Shown in pieces: positions 51,601 to 63,235 of a stretch of 64,000 nucleotides of DNA. Every line of letters begins with the position of its first letter. Within the stretch, counting starts at the first letter, position 1. The position numbers were made by a program, and so were the translations under genes. This DNA comes from Scatophagus argus (lineage: Eukaryota; Chordata; Actinopteri; Scatophagidae). The DNA lies in contig NC_058498.1 of assembly GCF_020382885.2 (NCBI RefSeq), positions 13,158,001 through 13,222,000 on the forward strand, read 5' to 3'. A model generated the notes under the pieces. That model worked only from the letters and a program-made list of their open reading frames with translations. It was not told the origin of the DNA and made no database searches.

Positions 51601-52486
51601 TACTGTGCGGGTCCCGTGGATCACTCGTGTCCACAGTACGTGTTGTGTCCGGCCTCGAACGGGGAAAGTTCCCCTCTACGGCGTTAGTGGAAAAAGCTGT
51701 AGGTGAAACATTCGCCTCCGGTGTCTGTGAGCGCACTCTTTGCGCGCTGCGAGCGTGTCCTGGATTGGTTTGCTGCGGGGTCCCACTATCCTCGGCCATG
51801 GGGACCCATCCAGCTGTGGCAGGTGACCGGGAAGTTGATTGTGAACTCTCAGATATTATCCTGCCGCCTCGGCTGTGCGTCAAGCCCGGTGATCCTACCG
51901 GGGGCGCAGTGGCCTGTGGTGCTCCAGCTTCATCTCCAGGTGTGCTCCGGCCTCCTCGTGCGACTCCGCTGCCGGAGAACTCCTGGACTGTGGTGAAAGC
52001 CGCCGCGCTGCCGTTAACCGGTGCCTGCAGCGAACGGTGTCCCACAGCCACAGCCTGTCTGAAGGTTGCATGGCGCGGTGGGGACTGGCGGTGTGTCCCG
52101 GGTCGTCCCGAGGCGAGTAAAAACTGACCTGCATCAGCACCAAGAACAGACGCATCCACTTGACTGACTTCGTTTTGCTGAGAATGAGCCCCAGCTGCGT
52201 TCTGGAGGTGTCCGGATCTGGTTCTGGAGGATCTACTGAGCTCAGCGGGAGGGTGAGGTCGATTAAAACTGTTTTTCGCCGTCAGTAAGAGCTGAGTGCG
52301 TCTTCTGACCTCCGCAGGTGAGCGATACTGAGTCCCCGTGCTCAGTAAACTGTACACCTGGCCGTTATTCTCCCACTGAATCCGCTGTCTCCATGGTCCC
52401 ACGCGTGCACGTAAATGGTGCTGACCGGTACCCAAACACACCAGAACATCCAGCAGGAAGATGAATACAAGCACAAACTTCTCCAT
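48690..52486 (-). CDS. Lysyl oxidase family protein (LOX/LOXL1/LOXL5 class; loxl5 the best guess)
   Basis: Secreted copper amine oxidase that oxidises lysines of collagen and elastin for cross-linking. Minus-strand exons: 51490-52486, 50693-50801, 49903-50040, 49290-49446, 49014-49109, 48789-48904 and 48690-48696. They give 1,620 nt and 539 residues, all frames continuous. Residues 1-21 are a signal peptide ([19 protein letters not shown]); next comes [20 protein letters not shown], typical of LOX/LOXL1 propeptides, then a long Arg/Ser/Pro-rich propeptide to about 330. There are no SRCR domains, which excludes LOXL2-4. In the catalytic domain the copper site [13 protein letters not shown] gives His414, His416 and His418; Lys442 ([12 protein letters not shown]) and Tyr477 (CYDTY) are the predicted lysyl tyrosylquinone pair. 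The C terminus ([16 protein letters not shown]) is nearer LOXL1 than LOX. The position beside tnfaip8l1 and a PRR16-like gene argues for the fish LOXL5 paralogue. Human LOX is 417 residues, so the propeptide here is about 120 longer. Confidence 0.92.
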
Positions 52487-53646
52487 GACTCAGTGTGATG
52501 GTGTCTCCAACTGCAGAGCTCCAACGCTGACACATTAACATTTGAATTTAACATGGGTGATGGGGTGGTGGGTTGAATACTCCACTGAGTGACTCCACCG
52601 TGTCACGCAGCTGCGCACAGCATCACCGTAGAGAGCGTTTGGGATGAAACACCTTCAGTTGTTTGTAATGGGAGTTACTCTCAGAAAAAAATGCTTACCC
52701 ATGCACAACAAGGAGCTGTCTGTCAATCTGCAGGTGGAGAAAAAGAAGCAGCCTGTTCACGTCCATTTACATTTACACGACCATAAACATTTACAACATC
52801 ACTGAAACGACAGCCTGGTGACCATGAGGAACAGTCCTTGAGTGCATTAAGATGTCAGGGACTGCAGGCTGCCCATTAACAGCCGTTGCCCCTGTAAAGG
52901 CAGTGAATTGCTTTTGGAAGACAATTTGGAACACAATGAGAAGAAATTATGTCTGTTAATATACGTAGAGGATTTCATTTCCTTGTACTCCCACTGTGTA
53001 CACAGTAGAGAGTGGAGGTACTGGGAGTGTGTGTATTTTGTATGGTAGAGACTGAACTGTGCTGTGTTGAACCCGTTGAATTCCCACACTGAGGCCAAGT
53101 CCACTTGTTCACCACATGATGGCAGTGCACACTCACTGACAGTCAGAGCTATTTTCAGCTCAGTCACGTCAGCACGTCACAGTACGTTTGTTCACTAATG
53201 AAGATAAAACAAAGATGCACGTGATGTGACCAGAAAGTTCTTCTTTAGGATCAAGATAAACGTCTTCCTATACAGTTTAAGTTTTAAAGGACTTGACATC
53301 CCTCATGTATCATACTACAGAACATATGAACCTGTAGATGTGTTATATGTGAGGCATGTCAGCCTCTCTGCATTTAATTTAGTGCAGAATGAGTCATTTC
53401 AAAATGGAACTGATACAAATGTGGTCCATACTCACTGGAAAACATTTCCAAAGACATCTATTCATTTTCATAAACTTGTAGCATTTTGTTTTGTCTTTCT
53501 TAAACCTGAAAACTTTCAAGGATTTTTCAGTTACGCCTCATTTCCCAGTTACGCAGTTCAGTCTTACTTAGTTGTCTCATTTTTCATCGGGTGTATGTGT
53601 GATGCTGCGGTTGTGGACTGGCATGAAGTAGGTGAGAGGTTCTCAC

Positions 53647-53688
53647 CTTTGCCTTAATTTTGTCCCACTCATCCTCTGCCACAGCCAT
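53647..53688 (-). CDS. Candidate first coding exon of an unidentified gene
   Basis: The minus strand reads CCAGAATGGCTGTGGCAGAG, opening a frame MAVAEDEWDKIKAK that ends at a good donor (GCAAAG|GTGAGA). About 115-120 bp upstream, on the same strand, is a TATA-like TATATTTGG next to a GGGGCGGGG box, so promoter, start codon and donor are arranged as in a short first exon. I do not recognise the peptide and could not find a matching second exon. If unspliced, the frame ends after 34 residues. This may be chance. Confidence 0.25.
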
Positions 53689-54269
53689 TCTGGCTGCTTG
53701 GACGTGCAGACAGACTGGTGGCTGCAGTATTGCGGTCTCAGGTGCATGGTGACAAAGGCAACCAGCCCGCTGAGTGGTCACCCCCCCCTCCCTCCCCGCC
53801 CCAAATATACCCACACACCCTGGCAAGCACTCAGAGCCTCTCAGCAATCTGAGTGAGAATAAATCCCTGAGTGAGTGTGAGAAACAGGAGTAAGGGAGTG
53901 TGTGTGACTCTTTATGGGTGCATGTGTAAAGCAAGTGACCTAATCAAGGGGTCCAGGTCTAGTTGGCTCAGACAGGCTAAAACTGGATGGGTGTCATTTC
54001 TTCAGTATGCTGGATGGTCTCTTACAGTGTAATCACTTAAGATCTCTCAGTCAGTGACAAGTCCCACAACAGGCACCCGACACCATCAATGAACTCTGGA
54101 TTGGGCTGCTTTGGTTAAACAGGAAGGAGTAAACATTTCCTGATGTGACCTGCACGTGTGGTGAGGAAAGTGAAGACATTACTCAAATATCTGTGACTGG
54201 GATGCTTGAGCAAGGACCCAGCGCTAAGTCTTCCTCTGCACCTGCAGATCCTAAAGAAACAACATTTCC

Positions 54270-54960
54270 AAGTACTGCGCCTCAGAGTAGTGTTGAAGTA
54301 CTCAAATGTCAGCGTAAGGACTTTACAAAGCTGGTGTTCTCTATTTCAGAGGAAAATATACATTTTACTTTGCTGCATTTTGACAGCAATAGTTATGAGT
54401 TTTTGTACAAAGCACACAAACTGTTTGTAAAATAAATACAGGACTTTTGCTTCTAATTGAGTTTTTGTACTCAGATACTGTGCCTCATTAAAATCAGCAA
54501 TAAAACAAGATAAACAAAAAAGTTCTGTGGCAAGTAGAAGTCATGCAATCAAATTGTACTTAAGTAAAAGTAAAGAAGTATTGGTGACAATACTTAAAGT
54601 GAACGTACTCCCAGTGTTGCACAGTGGCTCCTGTCAGCATTACATTGTTAGCTTAATTTCTGATGCATTAAGGTGTAAGCGGGGGTCAAATCTTGCGTCT
54701 TGTTGAGGTGCAGCTAATATTAATGACTTTGTATTAATTAAGATTCCTTTGACAAAAACAAGTCACATTTTATAAACATTTTGTATTTAAAATATGAAGC
54801 TTCAAAGCTAAATGTAGCTGTGGGATAAATTTAGTAGAAGTATATTTCCCATAACATATAGTGGAGTAAAAGTACTTGAAATCTGTATGTAAGGACAGTA
54901 CTGAGTACATTTACTTGGTTATTGTTCACCACTGGGTCTGAATGTGAGCACGTAGACAGG
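54270..54960 (+). repeat. Dispersed repeat, 'tacttaagtac' family, copy 3 (composite)
   Basis: Carries AAATTGTACTTAAGTAAAAG (about 54554) and a second block at 54845-54940 with AGTGGAGTAAAAGTACTTGA and TTCACCACTGGGTCTG, as in copy 1. The two blocks are separated by unrelated sequence, suggesting an internally interrupted or nested insertion. Confidence 0.5.
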
Positions 54961-56679
54961 AACAAGCTGCAACACAGAGTTTTTCCATGCAAGTAAAAAA
55001 CCTCAGCGTCCCATGACACACATTGAGAAGAGGTTTGTCGGTCCAAAACAAAGGCCAGATTTAGTCTTACAGCCCCAACATAAATTAAAAATGTCAATAG
55101 AAACTTCTCGTAAGCCACGTTCCACAACTTCTCAGTGCCGCACCAGTTTACCTCCTGCTTTGGTTTCCCTCATGAGATGAAAGCCATACAGCGTCTCCAA
55201 TGCAAACAGGAATTCAAGGGATGTACAGGCAAGAATGGATGAGTCCAAACACACTACAGTGTTCTTTGTGTGTGGGCATGAGCTGACGTCATAAAAACAG
55301 AAATCAGCCTACGTGTGTGCACTCATGTTCACCTGATATTACTGACTTTCGATAGGCCTGCGCTGCTGATGGGGGAGCATTTCAATCACATGATTCACCC
55401 AGCCAAGCTGTGAGGAATGAGGTCAGGTTTGTTCAGGAAAATGTCTAGGCGGGATTTGTTTTCACTGTAAATAATGTAGCCACTGTTTCACACAGCTCGA
55501 ACGTGCATTAGCTGTGCACGTGCGTGAACATGTATACACCACAAGCAGCCGGCACAGGCTGCTGAAAGTTGTGTGTGTGTGTCACCATAACAATACTTGT
55601 AGAAAATGATCCAAAAGACAGAGACATGACTGGAGTGCTGTCTTTGGTTTGTCCTTGGGGAGCAGATCCGCCCATATGCTTCCACAGCCGTCACACACAG
55701 TGCTGTCATTTTTAGCACCGGGACTCCAGGCCAATGTGGTTTACTCCACGTCCACCTGTTAGAGCGTCACAACAATCAAATTGTCATTCAGTTTTCCACA
55801 AGACACACACATGACAGATTACGTGCACCTCCATCTGATGTCATTCAGAACTGAGACAGTGGTTGTTACTGTCACGGGTGTCAATAAAATGAGGCTGGTT
55901 AGAGATGTACTTGAAGCCCAGCTGACAATCTGCTTTCTCAGTTTGACAGGAGCCCGTGCTGCTCTCTGCTGCAACTGGGACCCGAATCTCCACTTTGTGA
56001 GGAAGCAGTCAGAGCCTGGACTGATTTTGACATCTGACTGCTGTGAAATTCATGCACCTACTTGACCTGTTCTTAAATTAGCCTTTTTACAGTAAGCTGA
56101 AGTTCACACTAGCTAACTCTGTGACAGGATAAGGTATTTCCTGAGGGGAAATGAGAAATTATTCTGGCCTATTTATACTTGTGGAAACATAGGTGATATC
56201 AGCACGTGCCTTTGGCCTCATGTGCTGTAAATCTAGTGCTAATGGCCTAAATCTTAGGGTTAGTCTATGACCTACTCAGGTATCTACTTGAGGGAAGTGA
56301 GGGCAGTTATTTCAGAGCCATAGCATTGAAAAACCCCAGGTGGACAGATGCAGGTGTTCAAAAGAGAATTTCCTGTGTTTAAAATAGCTGCAAGCAAAAT
56401 TGGCTGAACATGAATATAGTTCATATGGATTGTTTACCTTCTATAATTCAGGTTTTTATATAATGACATTAAAGGGTATTAAAGGCTGAAACTGAGCTAC
56501 ATTAAATCCAGAGTGGCCCAGTTTCTTAATCTGTAGTCCTCAACAAATCAGGCTCAGGTCATCCTCTTCATCAGCAGCTCCCAACATGTTCAAAGAACAG
56601 AAGTAAAACAAATCAGTATTTCAAAAATGAAAAACAAAGAGATATGACATTGAGGGAAAGCAGAAAAGTCTCATAGACA

Positions 56680-56685
56680 TTTATT
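56680..56685 (-). promoter_or_regulatory. nmrk2: Candidate polyadenylation signal for nmrk2
   Basis: TTTATT on the plus strand (AATAAA on minus), about 1.3 kb past the nmrk2 stop codon. Other TTTATT motifs lie nearer (for example at about 57420), so the true site is uncertain. Confidence 0.3.
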
Positions 56686-57623
56686 CTCGCAAAAAGGCAA
56701 GGAAATAATGTGTCTGTTTGCAAAGTTTTTGAAGTATAAAAAACAAAAAAAGACAAATGAAAACACCCGACGCTCAAGAGAAAATCATGATAAATGTAAA
56801 AAACTGCCAGACAAACAATTACATGTTCATGGGTGCTGTGTCCAATGTCCATAACCAGTCATGAAAGTGTTCCTGTGTAGACACAGTTTGAGGATGTCTA
56901 ATGAGCATCATTTTGAGAATTTAAGCTACTGTAAGCTTACTTCACAACTGTTTTTGGAGCCACGCTCAGAGCGGCACATAGATCAACATTAACAAATGGA
57001 CAAAAAGTCAGATGGGAGAAATGATCAACATGTAACAACCACACACAACATTAAAACTAACTTGTTCTCATAGGTAAGTGTTATGGGTGCACTACAGCAG
57101 GCACAGACTGCAATGATAAGTTATACTAAGTTAAGGGGAAAACAAGGCCCATTGTTTTTCCTGTATGAAATTGAATTCATGATCGACAGTTGGATTATAA
57201 AGGAGGTACATGTGTGTCAAGTTCTCAGTTATAAAGTCATGTGTGGTTCACTATTTCAGGTTGGATAAAACATGTAGCTCTTTATGCTATAAGTTCATTA
57301 GAAATGTCTCTCCACATCCATCAGTCTGTATGCAGAATTATATCAACAAACTTTTTTTTTTTTAATGACCAAAAGATACAGAGATTTTTCATGTACTGTA
57401 TATCAACAGATACTAACCCATTTATTTGACTGTGACAAATGGTCCAGTACAAGTGGTTTAACATAACAGTAACATACTAATGATCCATTCAACAATCACT
57501 TATTAAAAAGGAAAAACAAACCAAAAAAAACAACAACATAATTATAAGTTAACATTACTTCACTGCATTTACAATCAAAGAATAAAATTAGAAAAGCTTC
57601 ATAAAAAAAAGGAATCCTTGGGA

Positions 57624-57665
57624 CTATTTACAGATTCTGTACAGGGGCGGAGAGGAGTCTTCCTG
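57624..57665 (-). other. nmrk2: Terminal exon start after the nmrk2 stop, with an in-frame 13-codon tail
   Basis: A strong acceptor (TTTTTGCAG|CAGGAAG) starts at 57665, and a consensus donor (GTAAGA) immediately follows the nmrk2 stop codon. Spliced, the sequence continues in the same frame after TAG as QEDSSPPLYRICK and then a second TAG at 57624-57626. Human NMRK2 has a C-terminal extension starting SQESAPSP after LLNR, so this exon looks like the counterpart of that tail. As written, the first stop precedes it, so it is 3' UTR unless the stop is bypassed. Confidence 0.45.
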
Positions 57666-57952
57666 CTGCAAAAAGACAGAAAAAAAAAAAAGGTTAGAGG
57701 TTGTACACTTTAATGTCCTTATACTTTTAAAACTTCTACCTGCAGTGCTGGTATGTTCCTATACATTTATACTTTTGAAAACAGGCACAAATAGTTTTTT
57801 GCTCCAAAAGGTAAAATAGTGTAAGTGTAAGAAAACTGAGAACTAACTGTAAGAAACTGAAGCAGATCTTTCAAACCAGGATATATATATATATTTTTAA
57901 TTTTTAAACTTGTCAGACTAGAAACAGTGTTATACTTCATGTGTCTTCTTAC

Positions 57953-60900
57953 CTATAAACGATTGAGCAGGTTGTTCTGAATGTCCTCATACACCTGGTT
58001 GTAGATCTCCTCTTTGGGCTTCATACCATCCAAATACTCTGCAAAACAAAAAAAGTTGGCCACATAAGCAAATGGTTGAAAATCACCTTTAAGAATATTA
58101 CCACAAAATCTGTTGGATTGAGAGCAGATGGCAAGCTTCTCAAAAGAAATATTAGCAAAAAAAAAAAAACACTGATAAAGTAATCAAGCTGCAACATACC
58201 AATATTCAAGCCGTTGTCCTCCATCAACCTCCTGTGCTTCAAGTACATGGGCCACACATGGCCGTCAAACAAGCCGGGAGGGTCAGGGACAGTGTACTGC
58301 CTGGTACTGAAAATAATAAACCCTCTGTTAGAGAATGTGCACTGGCCATGACAGGATTATTGGGGGGCGGGGGGGCAACTGAGGTCTACGACTACAGAGG
58401 GGTAAATGTGAGATTTTACTAAAATATATAAAAAGGTAAAACACTAACAAATACTAACCTTCTCCTTCGCTTGCACTCTTCATAGGGAATTGTGATGTAA
58501 TAACACTTGTGGAAAACATCAAGCAGGGGCCTAGAAGAAAGGAGCACAAGGTCACAACAAGGCCAACCAAACCAGAGAAAAGGAGCTTGGCTATGTAACC
58601 GCTTATGCTGCCTCTTATCTCTATCTCTGCAGCGTGCTTGACATTACATCCCTAGCACACAGAGTACCGATCACCCAGCAGCCAGCTTTAAGGACAACTC
58701 AGAGAGCCTCTTTCTGCTGAAAGCCTTATCTCTAGCTGCAGGACCCGCCCAAGTCTGCCTCTATGGCTTAATGTAAATGTGCAGTGGTAAGCGAGCTGAA
58801 TTACCATGTGACACTTCTGTAATGAACACCGCCCATCCAATGTTTGTTGTCACTAATTTCTTAGAATTTGCAAAAAACAAGATGGCCACGTGCCACTCCA
58901 GAAATAACAGCCAATCCAGCGTTTGTGTTCATGAATTTCACAGAATGCGCGAGAAACGAGAGGACAGATTGTCCTTCACTGTAAATCCTGTGGTGTGAAG
59001 GTGACTAAGTGAGAGAACTTATTCAGTCTGGAAACAGATGCAAGCAGTTCCTCAAGTGACTGAAGTGCCAAGTGAGTCAAAATATATCGTACTTACGGGT
59101 AGTTGTAGAGCAGGAAGCCCTCCACGATCAGGATGTGGGTCTGATCATCTGGGCTGGTCTCGTCAGATGCAGAAGACAGAGCGACGCCATGGGAACGGGC
59201 AAACTTCACAGGGTTCTCGATCCAACCTTTTATTGTGTTGGTCATGGCCTCCATATCCAAAGCTGAGATCACTGTAGAGCAATATTGAAAGAAAGGAAGA
59301 TGATGGAAGAAAAAAAAAAGCAAAAAAAGCAAATGAATAAAATGAGCACAAGCCAAGAACAAAAAATACTGATTGTAAATGTACTTTGCGTTTCGCTCCA
59401 GGTTTTTGGAGGTTATTATGAGCTTACTGTTGACACAATGGTGTGTACGTTAAATGGCTATAATGTACATAACTTGGAAGAGTCGGGTTTATGACACTAA
59501 AGGGTAAACAATGAGTCATTGGCAGTCTTCGGAGGAGTCTTACCATCCCATTGTTTAAAGCCGTCCTCCCCGACTTCTATCTGATCAGGTTTCTGAAATA
59601 ACAGTCACCAGTAAAACACTGCTGCAACCTCACAGCTCTGAATACTTGCAGATCCCACTCGCATATCAGAGTAACAAGGCCAAACAAGTGCACACAGAAG
59701 AAAACAGGAAGGAGGCACAAACGCAAAGGGGCATGCACAAAATAAAGCAAGCAATTTACAAAAGCACAGACAGTTAGTGAAATGTGGAAAAAGATGGAAA
59801 TGCTAAACATTACATCAGTGAGGGTGTATATGGAGATAAAGGAGAAAATGCATGCCCCTGGCCAAGTTAGAAAAGCTTTGGACCATGTATTGCACAGTTG
59901 ATTTAAATCTTGTTAGATGGCTATCACAGTACATAATGAGAGTCATTAAGAGGAGGAACTCATGACTGATGCAGTAAGAAGAGACAACAAGGCAAAGAAA
60001 TTATCTTGCATGGACATCAAGGCCATTTTCATATCTACTGTGGCGAACAGAGCGTGTGGGCTTGAGGTTACTTGTGGCAAAACTCACTACTTTGCTTACA
60101 TGCAATGCTGAGGGAGTAGAGTTAAAGAGGAAAGAACAAAACCAATAAAAGTCTTTCATCACCTGCTTGCTAAAACTCACCTTGAAAAAGTCATCTTGGT
60201 GCACAACGCAGCAGTTGGGCAAAGTCTTGATCAACTTATTTGTCAGGGTGGTTTTGCCACCATTAGTGACTCTGTAAACAACAGGTCAAAAGTGATAAAA
60301 TGCACATTTATAATGTATGGCCAGCTACATTCATGAGATTAAATCTAATTCATTTTGATCATAAAAAGCAGATATGTAAAATTTCAGCCAGAAGATATGC
60401 GGTGGCCTTTGTTTACATCATATTAGTTTATACGATACGCGTTACAAAAAGGCACTTTTTGCTGAAAGTTAAATGCAATAAAAGGGATTTAAAAGTTTTA
60501 TATAATGATGATTAAAACATTAAACGGTATTTGAAGCGGGGCAATGCTAATGTTAAATCTCCCTCCACTTTCGTACGAGTCTCGCGGTGAATTTTCAAAT
60601 GTCCCGCTCGATTGATGACAACAAACCAGCCACACCGGATGTGACTTAAACCGGTTTCACCGCACGCATTCACTACTTTGTGGCGGGCAGTTGATAACAC
60701 ATGTGGCCAAAAACAATAACGTATTTGGTATAAGTTATTCAGAACAGTTAACATCGCTCACATAAAAAAATAAATGAACAAATTCATCCGCGCCACCATT
60801 AGTTATCTTCAGATGCCTCCGTGAACAATAACACAACGCTACACAAAGTCATTTCAGAGTAAAAGTCTCACACAAACCGCACAGCTCGAATCGACTATCA

Positions 60901-61021
60901 GTCAGGATAACACTACAATATTTTAGTTGCACATGGATGTGTAAAATGTTAGCAAACAACCACGTTAGCTGTCTAATAAAAATAAAAACACTTACCCGCC
61001 AATTCCTATAATGTATTTCAT
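57953..61021 (-). CDS. nmrk2: Nicotinamide riboside kinase 2
   Basis: Phosphorylates nicotinamide riboside to NMN in the NAD+ salvage pathway; in mammals it is muscle-enriched and was also named ITGB1BP3. Seven minus-strand coding exons: 60996-61021, 60181-60271, 59544-59592, 59097-59271, 58459-58530, 58200-58306 and 57953-58038. They total 606 nt and 201 residues. MKYIIGIGG joins [15 protein letters not shown], the P-loop (Lys15/Thr16). [14 protein letters not shown] holds the catalytic Asp36, then [46 protein letters not shown] and [14 protein letters not shown] form the substrate and lid regions, and the end is [18 protein letters not shown]2 is favoured over NMRK1 by [16 protein letters not shown](A)LDMEAM-type sequence and DGHVWPMY. 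Human NMRK2 is about 230 residues because of a C-terminal tail that is absent here. The TAG stop forms the last three bases of its exon. Confidence 0.95.
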
Positions 61022-61202
61022 GCTGTCGTTTCTTCTCAGCAGTCCTGCTCCGCGTAAGCAGAAGAAAAAGTCAAGTCTACTTTTAAGCAAATTCAAGGGA
61101 AAAAAAATCAGCTGTTAAACCGCTCCAAAAACTTGTAAATTTAAGACGAGGTCTAATTGTGTTTCTCTCTATCGCTCCATTGACTGAGAGCGCGACGCAC
61201 AG

Positions 61203-61213
61203 CAATTTATATC
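61203..61213 (-). promoter_or_regulatory. nmrk2: TATA-like element upstream of nmrk2
   Basis: Minus-strand GATATAAATTG lies about 190 bp upstream of the nmrk2 start codon, in the right orientation and at a plausible distance for a core promoter. No start site is mapped. Confidence 0.4.
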
Positions 61214-63235
61214 CAACTTGCGTCACGTTGCGTCACCGCACACGCAACGCACGGGACGCTCTCGTGGTAGGACGTGCTCGTGCTCTTTTCCACTCCTTCT
61301 ACGTGCCTCTAGGCGGTAGCCAATCAGTTCTCGCAGAGTGCCTGCCAACGTCCAATCACAGCTCGCGAACTGGTCACGTATTTACATATTTCACGGCACC
61401 TGTTCCTGTCCACCTCAGCGACCATCGTGGTCTTCCACCCAGCAGTTAATCCTCACCGTTACCTAATGCACAGTGGAAAACTACCATCGATGGTGTCTAA
61501 TAGATACTTAAAAATAACATCTGCATCTGTTTCGTCCTGCTGTTTACCAGCCATCTTATTGAATTACTGTTAAAATAAGAATTAGCTAAATATTAATCTG
61601 CTTTTTAAATATATTTAAGTTGACTGGCCATTAATAAATCTATTAAGGTAAGAATATATGCAAAAGTATGTCAAGCCTACATTATTTCCTGTTCATGGAA
61701 AAAGTATTCCTACCAGCTAAACAGGTCAAGAAGTATTGTTATTATGCAGAGGTTGTTTAGGTTGTGGTAGTGCTATAAATTAAAAGCAAACAGTTGCCAA
61801 GATAATTTCAGTCTTTGCTCTACGCTTCTTTTCTCTTACAGAATTATGGCCAGTCAACACTAGATTGTCATGTGAAAGTAGTGATAAATTATACACATTT
61901 AAATTTAAGTGTCCTCTGGTATAAGCAAGTTCAGCATTGAAAATAATACATATTACCAGCAAAAAGTATCAAAAGTAAAATCATCTGTTATACTTAAATT
62001 ATACTGAAATGTATTTTTTGGAACAGAATAGAATCAGGGGTCTTGGGATTGAGGGTAAATCTGTGATTTGTATTTGCTTGGCTATATAAATGAAATGGAC
62101 TTTGAGTAAATGAGAGGAACTCAGTGTGTTGTGTCACATCGCAGATAAACTTTCATGTGTCTCTTAAAGTGTGTCAGGAGTGTGAGGGCAGTGTGAGCTC
62201 CACTATGCAGGGAGCAGAAGCACTAAATTTAAAGTGACGCGTGTCGCGGGTTCAGACGTTACTGACTGCAACGTACAGCACGCCTTAAGTTTTATTCTCC
62301 ATCAGAATAACACAATGAGAAAGATTCACAGATGAAGTTAATCTTCTGGGAAAACCGACTTATGTTGTATTAATTTTGGATTACACTGTGTGCCAGACTC
62401 TGTCGAGGTAAATTATCTTTTGTGGAGCATCTCGCTCTCTTTCACTGAATGTGTGTGTGTGGGAGACATTCAGGTCTATTTGTGTGTGCAGTTTGAATCC
62501 TTTCATAGTCATCAGGGGTCAGGGGTCAACAGTCAGGGTCTCCCTCCGTCAGTGTGAGTGTGTAAGGGAGAAGGGTGTGTTAAGTAACTCATGTGATGAC
62601 CTTGTGGTCACAGAACTCCATCACTGCCCTGTCCAGACATGTAGAACATCCCCTGAAGTGGTGACGTCATATTAAAAAGGCAGAACCGAAAAGAAAAAGA
62701 AGAATCAGCTTTATTGACAGTATATATATCTTACATACACACACTGAATTCGTCTTCTGCATTTGACCCATCCTTAGTTGAACACACATGCAACACCTGG
62801 CAAATTACATGCAGTGAAACACACACAGGAGCAGTGGGCTGCCACTGTCAGGCGCCCGGGGAGCATATTGGGGGTTAAGTGCCTTGCTCAAGGGCACATC
62901 AGGCGGCTTATGGAGGGGGGGAGCATTTTTCGCATTAATTACTCCACCACGCCCTAATTTTTCCTGCCCATCCGGTGGGGTGATGTGTGTGTGTGATGCA
63001 TAAAAAGAGATATGTTGGATACACTATATATGCTATAGAACCATGAAAGCATTTCTGGTACTTTCTTTTCATGCTATAGATCAGTCCACAGTAAACAAAG
63101 GTCACCTCAAACGTGTGTCTGAAAGTCCTGTTGTTCCAGGTCAAACAATTTCTGTGAAAACTAGAGACGATCTCCGCTGTATGCGCGTACAGAAAGTATG
63201 AAAACTAAACAAAGAAAAGTGCAAAACTGGTTTTC
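61214..63235. other. Intergenic region right of nmrk2
   Basis: About 2 kb with no recognised gene. The main content is a dispersed repeat at 62690-62975. Confidence 0.5.
62690..62975 (+). repeat. Dispersed teleost repeat ('agcatttttcg' family)
   Basis: Contains AATCAGCTTTATTGACAGTA, TTCGTCTTCTGCATTTGACC, GCAGTGGGCTGCCACTGTCA, GGCGCCCGGGGAGCATATTG and TTGCTCAAGGGCACATCAGG in order. I recall this block as a very common euteleost interspersed repeat. Non-coding; class (SINE or MITE) uncertain. Confidence 0.6.

Larger units (their letters stand above)
52487..56660. other. Intergenic region between the lysyl oxidase gene and nmrk2
   Basis: Contains the lysyl oxidase promoter region, one orphan first-exon candidate (53647-53688) and one composite dispersed repeat (54270-54960). 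Other ORFs, including a 143-codon one at 53226-53657, lack homology or splice support. Confidence 0.45.

Noticed and set aside
51627-52127. 166-codon plus-strand ORF
   Set aside because: Antisense shadow of the GC-rich lysyl oxidase exon 1.
53226-53657. 143-codon plus-strand ORF with hydrophobic stretches
   Set aside because: AT-rich, no recognisable family, poor start context and no splice partner.
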